Source of the DNA: Suttonella ornithocola
GTDB taxonomy: Bacteria; Pseudomonadota; Gammaproteobacteria; Cardiobacteriales; Cardiobacteriaceae
DNA: 15,504 nt
Direction: 5' to 3'
Assembly: GCF_001889065.1 (NCBI RefSeq)
Contig: NZ_LWHB01000029.1
Coordinates: forward strand, 1 to 15,504
Shown: one piece after another, positions 1 through 7,182 of the stretch
Position numbering within the stretch: the first letter of the stretch is position 1
Layout of the letters: each line of letters opens with the position of its first letter
The notes under the pieces: generated by a model
What the model saw: only the letters and a program-made list of their open reading frames with translations
Databases searched by the model: none
Told to the model about the DNA's origin: nothing
Position numbers and translations under genes: made by a program

Positions 1-516
1 AAAAGAGAGCACTTTCAAAGAACAAATATAGATAAGACCGCTCAAGACAAACCGATAGTCTATCTTGATGAATGTGGTTTTAAAGCCTTTGATCATAGAC
101 CTTATGGCTACAGCACAAAAGGACAAGTTTGTCATGGAAGTGATAACTGGCATTTAAAGAACCAGAGCAATGCGATTGGAGCCATTATCAATGGAGAATT
201 GTTTGCCTTACGCTTATATGATGGTTCTATTAACAGCGATATTTTCTCTCATTGGGTGAGAGAAGCACTGTTACCTGAGTTACCTAAAAACAGTGTAATT
301 GTCATGGACAATGCCGCTTTTCATAAACGCAGTGATATTCAAGCAATCATTGAAGAGCATGGGCATGAGATAGTTTGGTTACCCCCTTATAGTCCAGACT
401 TAAATCCCATTGAAAAGATGTGGGCTTGGATTAAGCAAATACGCAAAGAATGGCGGATGGATTGTATTGATACTTTATTCTTTTATCTGCTTTGGATTGG
501 GTTGGGTTTTAGATGA
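1..516 (+). CDS. IS630-family transposase, C-terminal catalytic part (5' end outside window)
   Basis: This is the catalytic DDE domain that cuts and rejoins transposon ends. Frame 1 is open from base 1, so the gene starts upstream of the window. A TTG at 199 could be taken as a start but lies mid-domain. Counting codons from base 1, the acidic residues are D23 in IVYLDECGF, D103 in VIVMDNAAFHK and E138 in LNPIEKMWAW. The last two are separated by 34 residues, the D34E spacing typical of IS630. The motif LPPYSPDLNPIE is also diagnostic. The frame closes with TGA at 514-516 after a hydrophobic C-terminal tail. No frameshift or internal stop is visible in this part, so the copy may be intact. 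Only the missing N-terminal helix-turn-helix region could settle that. Confidence 0.88.
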   Translation, partial: KREHFQRTNIDKTAQDKPIVYLDECGFKAFDHRPYGYSTKGQVCHGSDNWHLKNQSNAIGAIINGELFALRLYDGSINSDIFSHWVREALLPELPKNSVIVMDNAAFHKRSDIQAIIEEHGHEIVWLPPYSPDLNPIEKMWAWIKQIRKEWRMDCIDTLFFYLLWIGLGFR

Positions 517-536
517 TTGCACTATATGACACCTTA
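1..536 (+). mobile_element. IS630-family insertion sequence, right part only
   Basis: The left edge of the window cuts this element. What is visible is the 3' portion of a DDE transposase followed by about 20 non-coding bases. IS630/Tc1-mariner elements insert at TA and duplicate it. A plausible right end is the run at 517-534 (ttgcactatatgacacct) followed by TA at 535-536. The left terminal inverted repeat is outside the window, so this boundary is inferred and cannot be checked by pairing the ends. The element points toward bioA and stops about 65 bases before it, so its right end may lie within or next to the bioA promoter region. Confidence 0.7.
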
Positions 537-601
537 AGCTCAAATAAATAAAGCCTACAAGCCACCCTCTACACACGATAAAATAACCTTTTTCTCAAAC
601 C

Positions 602-1876
602 ATGCTTCATCATCCAATTGATCATCATCACATCTGGCATCCTTATCAAACGCCCTATCCCGAGCTTGCTGCTTATTGCGTTTCGCACGCACAAGGCGCA
701 ACGCTAACGCTTTCTAACGGCAAAACCCTAATCGACGGAATGTCTAGCTGGTGGTGTGCCATTCACGGCTATAATCACCCAACGCTTAATGCCGCTATTA
801 CTCGACAATTAAACCATTTCTCCCATGTGATGTTTGGGGGATTAACGCATCAGCCTGCTATTGCGCTTACTGAAAAATTATTAGCACGACTGCCTACGAT
901 GGCACATATGTTTTATAGCGACAGTGGTTCTGTATCGATAGAAGTTGCTTTAAAAATGGTGCTGCAATATCAGCAAGCCAGAGGCGAGCATCAGCGCTGT
1001 AAATTTGCCACCATTCGCGGGGGTTATCATGGGGATACCTGGCATCCAATGAGTGTTTGCGACCCTGAAACAGGTATGCATCATCTCTATCAAGGAAAAT
1101 TAGCAGTACAGTATTTTTTACCGCGTCCAACTACTACGTATTCTGAGCCTCAATTAAACGCACAAGATACTCAAGCGTTGGAACAATTTTTTATGTCTCC
1201 ACCTAGCGATCTCGCTGCCTTTATTTTAGAGCCTATCGTTCAAGGAGCTGGAGGAATGTGGTTTTATCATCCTGAATATCTTTCGCAACTTTCACACTAT
1301 TGTAAAAAACATCATATTCTTTTGATTATTGATGAGATTGCAACGGGTTTTGGACGTACCGGAAGTTATTTTGCACATACTTTGGCGAATATTCGTCCTG
1401 ATATTATTTGTATTGGTAAAGCGTTAACAGGAGGAACGTTAAGTTTTGCCGCTACATTAACCACCAAAGCGGTAGCGGAAACGATTTCACAAGGAAATCC
1501 ATCTGCGCTAATGCACGGACCAACTTTCATGGGCAATGCGCTTGCCTGCGCTGCCGCTTGTGCAAGTTTGGATTTATTAGAAACAACAAATTGGCAAGAA
1601 AATGTTTTGCGAATTGAAAAACATTTCCAACAGACTTTTCTACCACTCGAACGTCCCTACATTGCGCAAACGCGCGTATTGGGCGCAATTGGCGTCATTG
1701 AACTTCATCAACCATTAACGCTAGAAAAAATCACCCCTCTGTTTGTGGAAGCAGGCATTTGGGTACGACCCTTTGGCAAACTGGCTTATCTCATGCCACC
1801 GTATATCATTTCCGATAAAGAACTCACCCAACTTACCACTGCCCTCATTAACACCTTAGACAACTACCACCAATGA
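602..1876 (+). CDS. bioA: Adenosylmethionine-8-amino-7-oxononanoate aminotransferase (DAPA synthase)
   Basis: This cytosolic PLP-dependent class III aminotransferase uses S-adenosylmethionine as amino donor to convert KAPA to 7,8-diaminopelargonate in biotin synthesis. The 424-residue length is normal for BioA. Visible signatures are Y17 in WHPYQTPYP, the W50-W51 pair in GMSSWWCAIHG, GYHGDTWH (Y142), the cofactor aspartate D244 in LIIDEIATGFGRTG, the Schiff-base lysine K273 in CIGKALTGG, HGPTFMGNALACAAA, and R389 in VRPFGKLAYLMPPY. These line up within a few residues of the E. coli active site. The ATG at 602 gives the expected N-terminus, but no clear Shine-Dalgarno precedes it. TAAAAT at 579-584 is a possible -10 without a convincing -35. 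No BirA-type biotin operator was seen. The stop overlaps the bioF start by four bases (ATGA), which implies translational coupling. Confidence 0.96.
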   Translation: MLHHPIDHHHIWHPYQTPYPELAAYCVSHAQGATLTLSNGKTLIDGMSSWWCAIHGYNHPTLNAAITRQLNHFSHVMFGGLTHQPAIALTEKLLARLPTMAHMFYSDSGSVSIEVALKMVLQYQQARGEHQRCKFATIRGGYHGDTWHPMSVCDPETGMHHLYQGKLAVQYFLPRPTTTYSEPQLNAQDTQALEQFFMSPPSDLAAFILEPIVQGAGGMWFYHPEYLSQLSHYCKKHHILLIIDEIATGFGRTGSYFAHTLANIRPDIICIGKALTGGTLSFAATLTTKAVAETISQGNPSALMHGPTFMGNALACAAACASLDLLETTNWQENVLRIEKHFQQTFLPLERPYIAQTRVLGAIGVIELHQPLTLEKITPLFVEAGIWVRPFGKLAYLMPPYIISDKELTQLTTALINTLDNYHQ

Positions 1877-3000
1877 AAAACCCCTTATATCAACCCTATT
1901 ACCACGCACAACAACAGCGCCTAAATAACAGCGCTCAACGCTATTTACGCCCCGCCCCAATAGGCAAAGACTTTACCTCCAACGACTACTTAGGCTTAGC
2001 CGCCAACACCGAGCTTTATCAAGAATTTTTACGCCAACAATCCCAAACCGCCATCCGAGCAAGCAGCAGCGGTTCTCGACTATTAGGTGGCAGCGCCACA
2101 ATCGCGCATCAACTCGAAAACCTATTAGAACAACACTATCAGCGCCCAGCGCTCTACATGAACAGCGGCTACCATGCCAACCTCGCCATCTTACCCGCCC
2201 TATTAGAGAAACAAGATTTGATTTTGGCGGACAAACATATTCACGCCAGCCTGATTGACGGCGCGCGCCTAAGCCAAGCTACACTCATCCGTTACCCGCA
2301 TCAAAATTTAGAAGCACTCGAACAATTATTGATAAAACATCGCGCAAACTACCGACAAACCATCATCGTCAGCGAAGCCCTATTCAGCATGGACGGCAGC
2401 CTAAGCAACCTCCAGCAACTGGTTAAACTAAAATCTACGTATCAAACTTTACTCTACATTGATGAAGCCCATAGCGTTGGCTTATATGGTCAACACGGAT
2501 TAGGGCTAGCCAATGCTTATCATCTTCAAAACGAAATTGATATATGGGTTGCGCCATGCGCTAAGGCCTTAGCTGCGATTGGTGCAATCGTGCTGGTTCC
2601 TGAAATTCTCAAAGACCATCTTGTTAACCATGCACGTCCGCTCATCTATTCTAGCAATCAACCGCCTATCAACATTGCTTGGTTGCATCATCAAATTGAG
2701 CATTTGCCACAATATGATGCTCAGCGTCATCAATTATTTACCAATATTCGCTACCTTCAAGCCTTATTAAACATTCCTACCACTGAAGAAAACCTCAGCC
2801 CAATTCTGCCGTATCTCATTGGCGATAATGCGCGCACGCTTCAGCTAACACAATTTCTCCATCAAGCTGGGATTAGCGTCGCGGCGATTCGTCCTCCAAC
2901 CGTTGCGCCAAAACAAGCACAATTACGCATTAGCCTAAGCGCTACACATACTACCCAAGATTTAGACTATCTTGCTGAACACTTACAGCATTCTCTTTAG
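1873..3000 (+). CDS. bioF: 8-amino-7-oxononanoate synthase (KAPA synthase)
   Basis: This PLP-dependent alpha-oxoamine synthase condenses pimeloyl thioester with L-alanine to make KAPA, the substrate of the neighbouring BioA. It has 375 residues, slightly shorter than E. coli BioF. Visible motifs are DFTSNDYLGLA near the N-terminus, SSGSRLLGG (about 65-73), LYMNSGYHANLAIL, DKHIHASLIDGARLS (H124), VSEALFSMDGSLSNL (167-180), LLYIDEAHSVGLYG with D197 and H200, and the Schiff-base lysine K231 in APCAKALAAIGA. The residue three before that lysine is proline (P228), where the family normally has Thr or Ser. Start ATG 1873 overlaps the bioA stop. The 3' end runs tail-to-tail into nnrS with overlapping stop codons and no terminator between. 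The family call is firm. BioF rather than another oxoamine synthase rests on the bioA coupling. Confidence 0.93.
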   Translation: MKNPLYQPYYHAQQQRLNNSAQRYLRPAPIGKDFTSNDYLGLAANTELYQEFLRQQSQTAIRASSSGSRLLGGSATIAHQLENLLEQHYQRPALYMNSGYHANLAILPALLEKQDLILADKHIHASLIDGARLSQATLIRYPHQNLEALEQLLIKHRANYRQTIIVSEALFSMDGSLSNLQQLVKLKSTYQTLLYIDEAHSVGLYGQHGLGLANAYHLQNEIDIWVAPCAKALAAIGAIVLVPEILKDHLVNHARPLIYSSNQPPINIAWLHHQIEHLPQYDAQRHQLFTNIRYLQALLNIPTTEENLSPILPYLIGDNARTLQLTQFLHQAGISVAAIRPPTVAPKQAQLRISLSATHTTQDLDYLAEHLQHSL

Positions 3001-4157
3001 CCAGCTTTTCCATCCACCCGAGGCGTACACCAATACGGTAAATAAGCGATTGCCAATAAAAGGAACGCAACAATCCATAACACTTGCGCAATCGCTATCC
3101 ACCACAAGTAGACACTAGGAAAGAACAAAGGAAACACCACTCTAAAAACCGCCGACAAACTCACGCACACCAATAATGCCGGAACTACCTTAGGCGGCAT
3201 ATGAATATTTCGTCCCGTATGTCCTAAACTCACTCTCGCCATCATTGATAAAATCATGATACCAATTCCACCAACTGCCATTGCGTGCATTGCCCAAGAT
3301 GCAGGGAAGCTCCAAAAAATCCTCAAGAAATATAAAAATAAACCTAAAACAATGAACCAAAGTGAAAACAACATACTCCAGAGCAAAGGCTTTTTCCAAA
3401 CGCCAGGCGTGTACCATCCTACCAATCGCCAAGCATGACACACAGCAGTAACTAGCGCCAAACCTGCTGCCAACTGCTCCCACGGCGTAAACAATTGAAT
3501 TAAAACAAAAGCAACGAATCCAACCAAACATAAACGATCAACAAGTGTGCTATTTTTTGGTTCAAAAGGATATCCCACACCACGAGAAATAAAAAATGGC
3601 GTTACGCGTCTGCCTATCGTTAATAACAAACCAATGATGCTAAACACACCTAAATATAGTCCATAATGCCAACCAGAAAACCACCCTAAAGCCCCTGCCA
3701 AGCAGAAAGCATTTGCTAGCATCATCAGTACAATTTTTGAAAGAATCCCCATTTGTCGCCATTGCTTAATCGCGATAATAGGCTTTGCAATGGCATAAAA
3801 TAGCAATCCCATAAAAATAAAATCCAAACCTATGCCAATACGATAAAGAGAAGGTGCAACTACAAAAATCAAACGCGCCAAAATCCAAGGCAACCAAATC
3901 AGGAACAGAGAACGCCCACTAGGCATGGCTTGCCCCGTCCAATTCCCCACAGCAGTTAATAAAAACCCCGCAACTGCTGCCATTGCATAGCCAAACACCA
4001 TCTCATGCCCATGCCAATAAATAGAAGGCAAATCTCCCAACGGAATGGGCAATCCAAAATCATATAATGCAAGCCATATCATCATCGCAATCGCGCCATA
4101 TAGCGCACTACTTGCGAAAAAAATACGGAAACCAAGAAAAAAAATCGGCGACCTCAT
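2997..4157 (-). CDS. nnrS: NnrS family multi-pass membrane protein (nitric-oxide related)
   Basis: NnrS proteins are haem- and copper-containing inner-membrane proteins linked to denitrification and to relief of nitric-oxide stress. Their exact biochemical role is unsettled. This copy has 386 residues, almost wholly hydrophobic, with roughly twelve membrane segments. It carries family hallmarks: an N-terminal FFLGFRIFFASSALYG segment, the YWHGHEMVFGYA motif with H49 and H51 as probable metal or haem ligands, GRRVTPFFISRG near residue 181, and a late SWAMHAMAVGGIGIMILSMM segment followed by SLGHTGR. The start ATG at 4157 has a good ribosome site, AAAGGA at 4165-4170, seven bases upstream. An FNR/DNR-like box lies further upstream at 4213-4226, which suggests anaerobic or NO-responsive control. 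The stop codon overlaps that of convergent bioF. No other denitrification gene is in the window. Confidence 0.92.
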   Translation of the reverse strand: MRSPIFFLGFRIFFASSALYGAIAMMIWLALYDFGLPIPLGDLPSIYWHGHEMVFGYAMAAVAGFLLTAVGNWTGQAMPSGRSLFLIWLPWILARLIFVVAPSLYRIGIGLDFIFMGLLFYAIAKPIIAIKQWRQMGILSKIVLMMLANAFCLAGALGWFSGWHYGLYLGVFSIIGLLLTIGRRVTPFFISRGVGYPFEPKNSTLVDRLCLVGFVAFVLIQLFTPWEQLAAGLALVTAVCHAWRLVGWYTPGVWKKPLLWSMLFSLWFIVLGLFLYFLRIFWSFPASWAMHAMAVGGIGIMILSMMARVSLGHTGRNIHMPPKVVPALLVCVSLSAVFRVVFPLFFPSVYLWWIAIAQVLWIVAFLLLAIAYLPYWCTPRVDGKAG

Positions 4158-4212
4158 CCCATTATCCTTTCATTAAAAACGCATAAACTAACAAAAAACA
4201 TATGCTCCTTAC

Positions 4213-4226
4213 TTGACCTAGCGCAA
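4213..4226 (-). promoter_or_regulatory. FNR/DNR-type binding site upstream of nnrS
   Basis: On the minus strand the 14 bases read TTGCG-CTAG-GTCAA, and on the plus strand TTGAC-CTAG-CGCAA. This fits the layout TTGnn-N4-nnCAA used by FNR/CRP-superfamily regulators, including the NO-responsive DNR/NNR branch. Its centre is about 41 bases upstream of a plausible start near 4178. That would place TAGTTT (4185-4190) as a weak -10, the geometry of a class II activator site. The match and its position before nnrS are seen in the sequence. The regulator and its activity are inferred. Confidence 0.55.
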
Positions 4227-4280
4227 GCAGCCCACCCTACTATAGTCAAATCATCTAAAGCAGAACTTTCTATACAGACT

Positions 4281-4616
4281 CTAGTCAAATTGTTTTCTAA
4301 CGACAATTTTTTCTTTGACGCCTCCAGTCGCTACAAGCGTCATACCTGTAGCAATTTTCCAAGTTAGCTCGAAATGTTGTTGTAAATTTTTTGTTTTATA
4401 AATAATTTCTGAATACTGACTATTTTTATCGTAACAGTAGTTATCAGCATAACAACTCCAACCGACTGGTTGAGAAGGACAAAAACCATTATCCACACAC
4501 AATTTTTCAAAGGAGGTAGCTAGTTTTAATAACTCTTTTTCTTTTAGATATCCTAAATAAAATACATATCCTTGCAGTAATCCGATAATTAGAATAACTG
4601 TCAGTATTTTCTTCAT
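4281..4616 (-). CDS. Small exported or membrane-anchored cysteine-containing protein of unknown function
   Basis: I do not recognise this 111-residue protein. A charged start (MKK) leads into one hydrophobic segment at about residues 4-23, so it is either a signal anchor or an uncleaved signal peptide. No lipobox or clear signal-peptidase site stands out. The rest should lie in the periplasm. It has four cysteines at about residues 40, 46, 55 and 61 (pattern LCVDNGFC, then GWSCYADNYCY), which could make two disulfides. The C-terminal part (WKIATGMTLVATGGV, then a basic tail) looks like beta-structure. The start is supported by AAGGGA at 4623-4628, six bases before the ATG. It is codirectional with nnrS but separated from it by 123 bases holding the FNR-like box, so the two are probably transcribed separately. 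It is a plausible real gene, unconfirmed by any homology I can recall. Confidence 0.6.
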   Translation of the reverse strand: MKKILTVILIIGLLQGYVFYLGYLKEKELLKLATSFEKLCVDNGFCPSQPVGWSCYADNYCYDKNSQYSEIIYKTKNLQQHFELTWKIATGMTLVATGGVKEKIVVRKQFD

Positions 4617-4950
4617 TAGATATCCCTTATCTGCACATCCTATTCTTACTTTTCTCTATGGCTATAGAATAATATTTTTTTACTTTTTTCTAACTCTTCA
4701 AATATCATCTACTTTTCTTATAACAATATATTTTTTAATCTTATCCAAACAGGATTTAGCCTTTGACTAATAATCTGAGAATTTTGCAAAAAGCACTAGG
4801 TGAAATTTATAGAATATTCTATTTTTTGTAGCTAATTTAACGGCATAAGAACAGGATTAACGACAAAGTGCGAGATGAGGATATTGCTTTTCCCAACGGT
4901 GCGGATAGTGAAGCAACTTACGAGAGCTTCAGCTGACAGCGGATTTGCTC
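4617..4950. other. AT-rich intergenic stretch without a convincing gene
   Basis: About 330 bases lie between the small protein gene and the end of proB. The part at 4620-4840 is very AT-rich with long T runs. It contains the 14-base palindrome ATAGAATATTCTAT at 4809-4822 followed by TTTTT, too weak a stem to call a terminator. From about 4841 the composition changes to that of coding DNA, and a short open frame (4841-4936, +) has codon content like a real gene but no start or ribosome site. It may be the tail of a decayed gene. At 4922-4952 the arms GAGAGC and GCTCTC are separated by 19 bases. I see no RNA gene here. Confidence 0.6.
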
Positions 4951-6069
4951 TCACACCAAAACCAAATTATCACGATGAATCAGCGTTTCCCCATGAATGA
5001 GCAACCGCGCGACTTCATCGCTATGCTTACCCGCTAAAATACGGCAATCATCGGCGTCATAATTCACTAGACCGCGCGCCAATTCCTCTCCTGATAAGCT
5101 TTTACACGACACCAAAGCCCCGCGTGCAAATTCTCCCTCTACTTTGGAAACACCCACTGGCAATAAACTTTTTCCTCGTTCACATAAAGCCGTGACCGCA
5201 CCTTCATCTAGCCACAATGTTCCTTGTACCTGTAGCTGTCCGCCTAACCACTGCTTACGCGCGTGTTGCGGATCATCAGGAGCAATAAACCATGTTCCAA
5301 CCGCTTCTCCTGCCGCTAAACGCGTAATCACATCCGCTTTATAACCATAAGCCAATAACGTTTGCGTTCCTGAGCGTGCGGCTTTCCGCGCGGCTAACAC
5401 TTTGGTATACATACCACCGCTGCCCAAAATCCCGCCAACCTTACCTGCCATCTGCGGTAATCTTGGGTCGTTTACCGATACCTGCGAAAGAAACTGCGCA
5501 TCAGCAAACTCTCTGGGATTTTTGTCATACATCCCTTGTTGGTCTGTCAAAATAATATAGCCACCTGCGGCGGTAATATTTGCCACCATTGCGCCTAAAT
5601 TATCATTATCGCCAAAGCGAATTTCATCAAAAGCGACCGTATCATTCTCATTGATAACGGGAACAATGCCATGCCCACACATCGCTTGCAGTGTTGAACG
5701 CGCGTTCAAATAACGCTTACGGTCAGCGGCATCATCATGCGTGAGCAACACCTGTGCAACCTGCACATCATATTGCGCAAAAGCCTCCTGCCACGCCTTA
5801 GCCAACTGCATTTGTCCCACCGCGGCAGCAGTTTGCAAATCCGCCAATGCAGTGGGACGCTTTTTCCAACCTAAGACTCTTAACCCTACAGCAATCGCGC
5901 CAGAGCTGACCAATACACATTGCTTCCCCATTTGCTGAAGTTTAGCAATTTGCTTAGCCCAGTCGCTCAAAGCTGTAACATCTAAGCCCTCACCATGATG
6001 GGTAATCATCGCGCTACCAATTTTAATTACCCAACGCTCAACCCCGCATAATTCGCTACGCGATTGCAT
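4951..6069 (-). CDS. proB: Glutamate 5-kinase
   Basis: This enzyme phosphorylates L-glutamate with ATP to gamma-glutamyl phosphate, the first committed step of proline synthesis. The 372 residues fit the family. The N-terminal amino-acid kinase domain (about 10-260) shows WVIKIGSAMIT, VLVSSGAIAVGLRVLG, LLTHDDAADRKRYLNAR, VPVINENDTVAFDEI with FGDNDNLGA, ILTDQQGMYDKNPR and GSGGMYTK. A C-terminal PUA domain follows (about 275-372), ending in HRDNLVLV. The PUA-containing form is the feedback-inhibited type in enterobacteria. That this copy is proline-regulated is inference. It starts only two bases after the obg stop. Its Shine-Dalgarno (GAGGAG) is formed by the last glutamate codons of obg, so the two are co-transcribed and likely coupled. 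proA, the next enzyme, is not adjacent. Confidence 0.96.
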   Translation of the reverse strand: MQSRSELCGVERWVIKIGSAMITHHGEGLDVTALSDWAKQIAKLQQMGKQCVLVSSGAIAVGLRVLGWKKRPTALADLQTAAAVGQMQLAKAWQEAFAQYDVQVAQVLLTHDDAADRKRYLNARSTLQAMCGHGIVPVINENDTVAFDEIRFGDNDNLGAMVANITAAGGYIILTDQQGMYDKNPREFADAQFLSQVSVNDPRLPQMAGKVGGILGSGGMYTKVLAARKAARSGTQTLLAYGYKADVITRLAAGEAVGTWFIAPDDPQHARKQWLGGQLQVQGTLWLDEGAVTALCERGKSLLPVGVSKVEGEFARGALVSCKSLSGEELARGLVNYDADDCRILAGKHSDEVARLLIHGETLIHRDNLVLV

Positions 6070-6071
6070 GA

Positions 6072-7130
6072 CTACTCCTCTTCAGTTCTTTCTGAAACCT
6101 GCATAAATGCCTCATCAGATTTCATTTGCTCCAAAGCTTGCATAATATCTTCACATAACCGCGCAGTTCCTTCGCCTGTCGCTGCAGAAATTCGATAAAC
6201 AGGACCTTCCCAACCAATCGCTTGCACAATCTCTTCCTGACGTGCCACCTGTTCCTCTGGTGATAACGTATCCATTTTATTTAATACCAGCCAACGCGGA
6301 ATTTCCGCAAAAACGTCATCATATTTCACCAACTCTGCGCTTACCTGCTCAAAATCTCGAACGGGGTCTTGAGAATCGCTCATTGGCGAACAATCTAACA
6401 AATGCAACAACAAACGATTACGCGACAAATGCTTTAAAAACTGATGTCCTAAACCTGCGCCCTCAGCAGCCCCTTCAATTAAACCTGGAATATCTGCCAT
6501 TACAAAACTTTGCAAAAATCCAACCCGCACTACCCCTAAATTTGGATGAATCGTCGTAAAAGGATAATCCGCCACTTTAGGCTTTGCTGCCGATACCTGA
6601 GAAATTAGCGTTGACTTACCGGCATTCGGCATTCCCAACAAACCTACATCTGCCAACAACTTTAATTCCAAGCGTAGCTCTCGTTCCTCACCTTCTGTAC
6701 CCGGCTTAGATTGACGAGGCGCGCGATTAACCGAACTCTTATAACGCGTATTTCCTAAACCATGAAAACCACCGCGTGCCACCAAAAGCGTCTGTCCATC
6801 TTCGGTAATATCGCCAATCAACTCGCCCGTTTCTTCTACAAATACCTGTGTTCCAATGGGAACATCAATATACAAATCCTCGCCACTTTTTCCGCGCTTA
6901 TTGCGCCCTTCGCCTGGTTGACCATTTTCCGCTTCAAAACGACGAGTAAACCGGAAATCCGCTAACGTATTCGCGCCATCATTCCCACGTAAATATACAC
7001 TACCGCCATCACCACCATCGCCACCATCGGGACCACCAAACTCCACATACTTTTCACGACGAAAACTAACAACACCATTGCCGCCCTTTCCAGCCTTTAC
7101 AAAAATCAGCGCTTCATCTACAAACTTCAT
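6072..7130 (-). CDS. obg: GTPase Obg/CgtA, ribosome maturation
   Basis: Obg is an essential GTPase that binds the 50S subunit and takes part in late ribosome assembly and stress signalling. The 352 residues show the standard order. The glycine-rich Obg fold at 1-158 includes FVDEALIFVKAGKGGNG and GGPDGGDGGDGG. The G domain follows, with G1 GMPNAGKS (166-173), G2 TT in YPFTTIHPNLG, G3 DIPG (213-216), G4 NKMD (284-287) and G5 SAAT (315-318). A short acidic tail ends in EEE. The start at 7130 is supported by GAGGAAGG a few bases upstream. It lies 52 bases after bioB and two bases before proB on the same strand. In many proteobacteria obg follows rplU-rpmA. Here those genes are absent and bioB occupies the upstream position. 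Confidence 0.97.
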   Translation of the reverse strand: MKFVDEALIFVKAGKGGNGVVSFRREKYVEFGGPDGGDGGDGGSVYLRGNDGANTLADFRFTRRFEAENGQPGEGRNKRGKSGEDLYIDVPIGTQVFVEETGELIGDITEDGQTLLVARGGFHGLGNTRYKSSVNRAPRQSKPGTEGEERELRLELKLLADVGLLGMPNAGKSTLISQVSAAKPKVADYPFTTIHPNLGVVRVGFLQSFVMADIPGLIEGAAEGAGLGHQFLKHLSRNRLLLHLLDCSPMSDSQDPVRDFEQVSAELVKYDDVFAEIPRWLVLNKMDTLSPEEQVARQEEIVQAIGWEGPVYRISAATGEGTARLCEDIMQALEQMKSDEAFMQVSERTEEE

Positions 7131-7182
7131 AACCCTTCCTCACTAAATACCACCAATCAATTGATGCCACATATATCTTTCA

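Noticed and set aside
602..3000. Mosaic composition within bioA and bioF suggesting recombination
   Set aside because: Sampled 60-base rows range from about 38% to 55% GC, a spread normal for genes of this genome and without sharp breakpoints.
4286..4312. AAATTGT...ACAATTT stem followed by T-run as a terminator
   Set aside because: It lies inside the end of the small minus-strand gene and has T's only in the plus direction, where no gene ends.
4809..4822. Palindrome ATAGAATATTCTAT as an operator or terminator
   Set aside because: It is a purely AT-rich palindrome in AT-rich DNA with no promoter placed against it; chance is a sufficient explanation.
4922..4952. Inverted repeat GAGAGC / GCTCTC as a terminator for proB
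   Set aside because: The arms are six bases apart by a 19-base spacer and no T-run follows in the proB direction.
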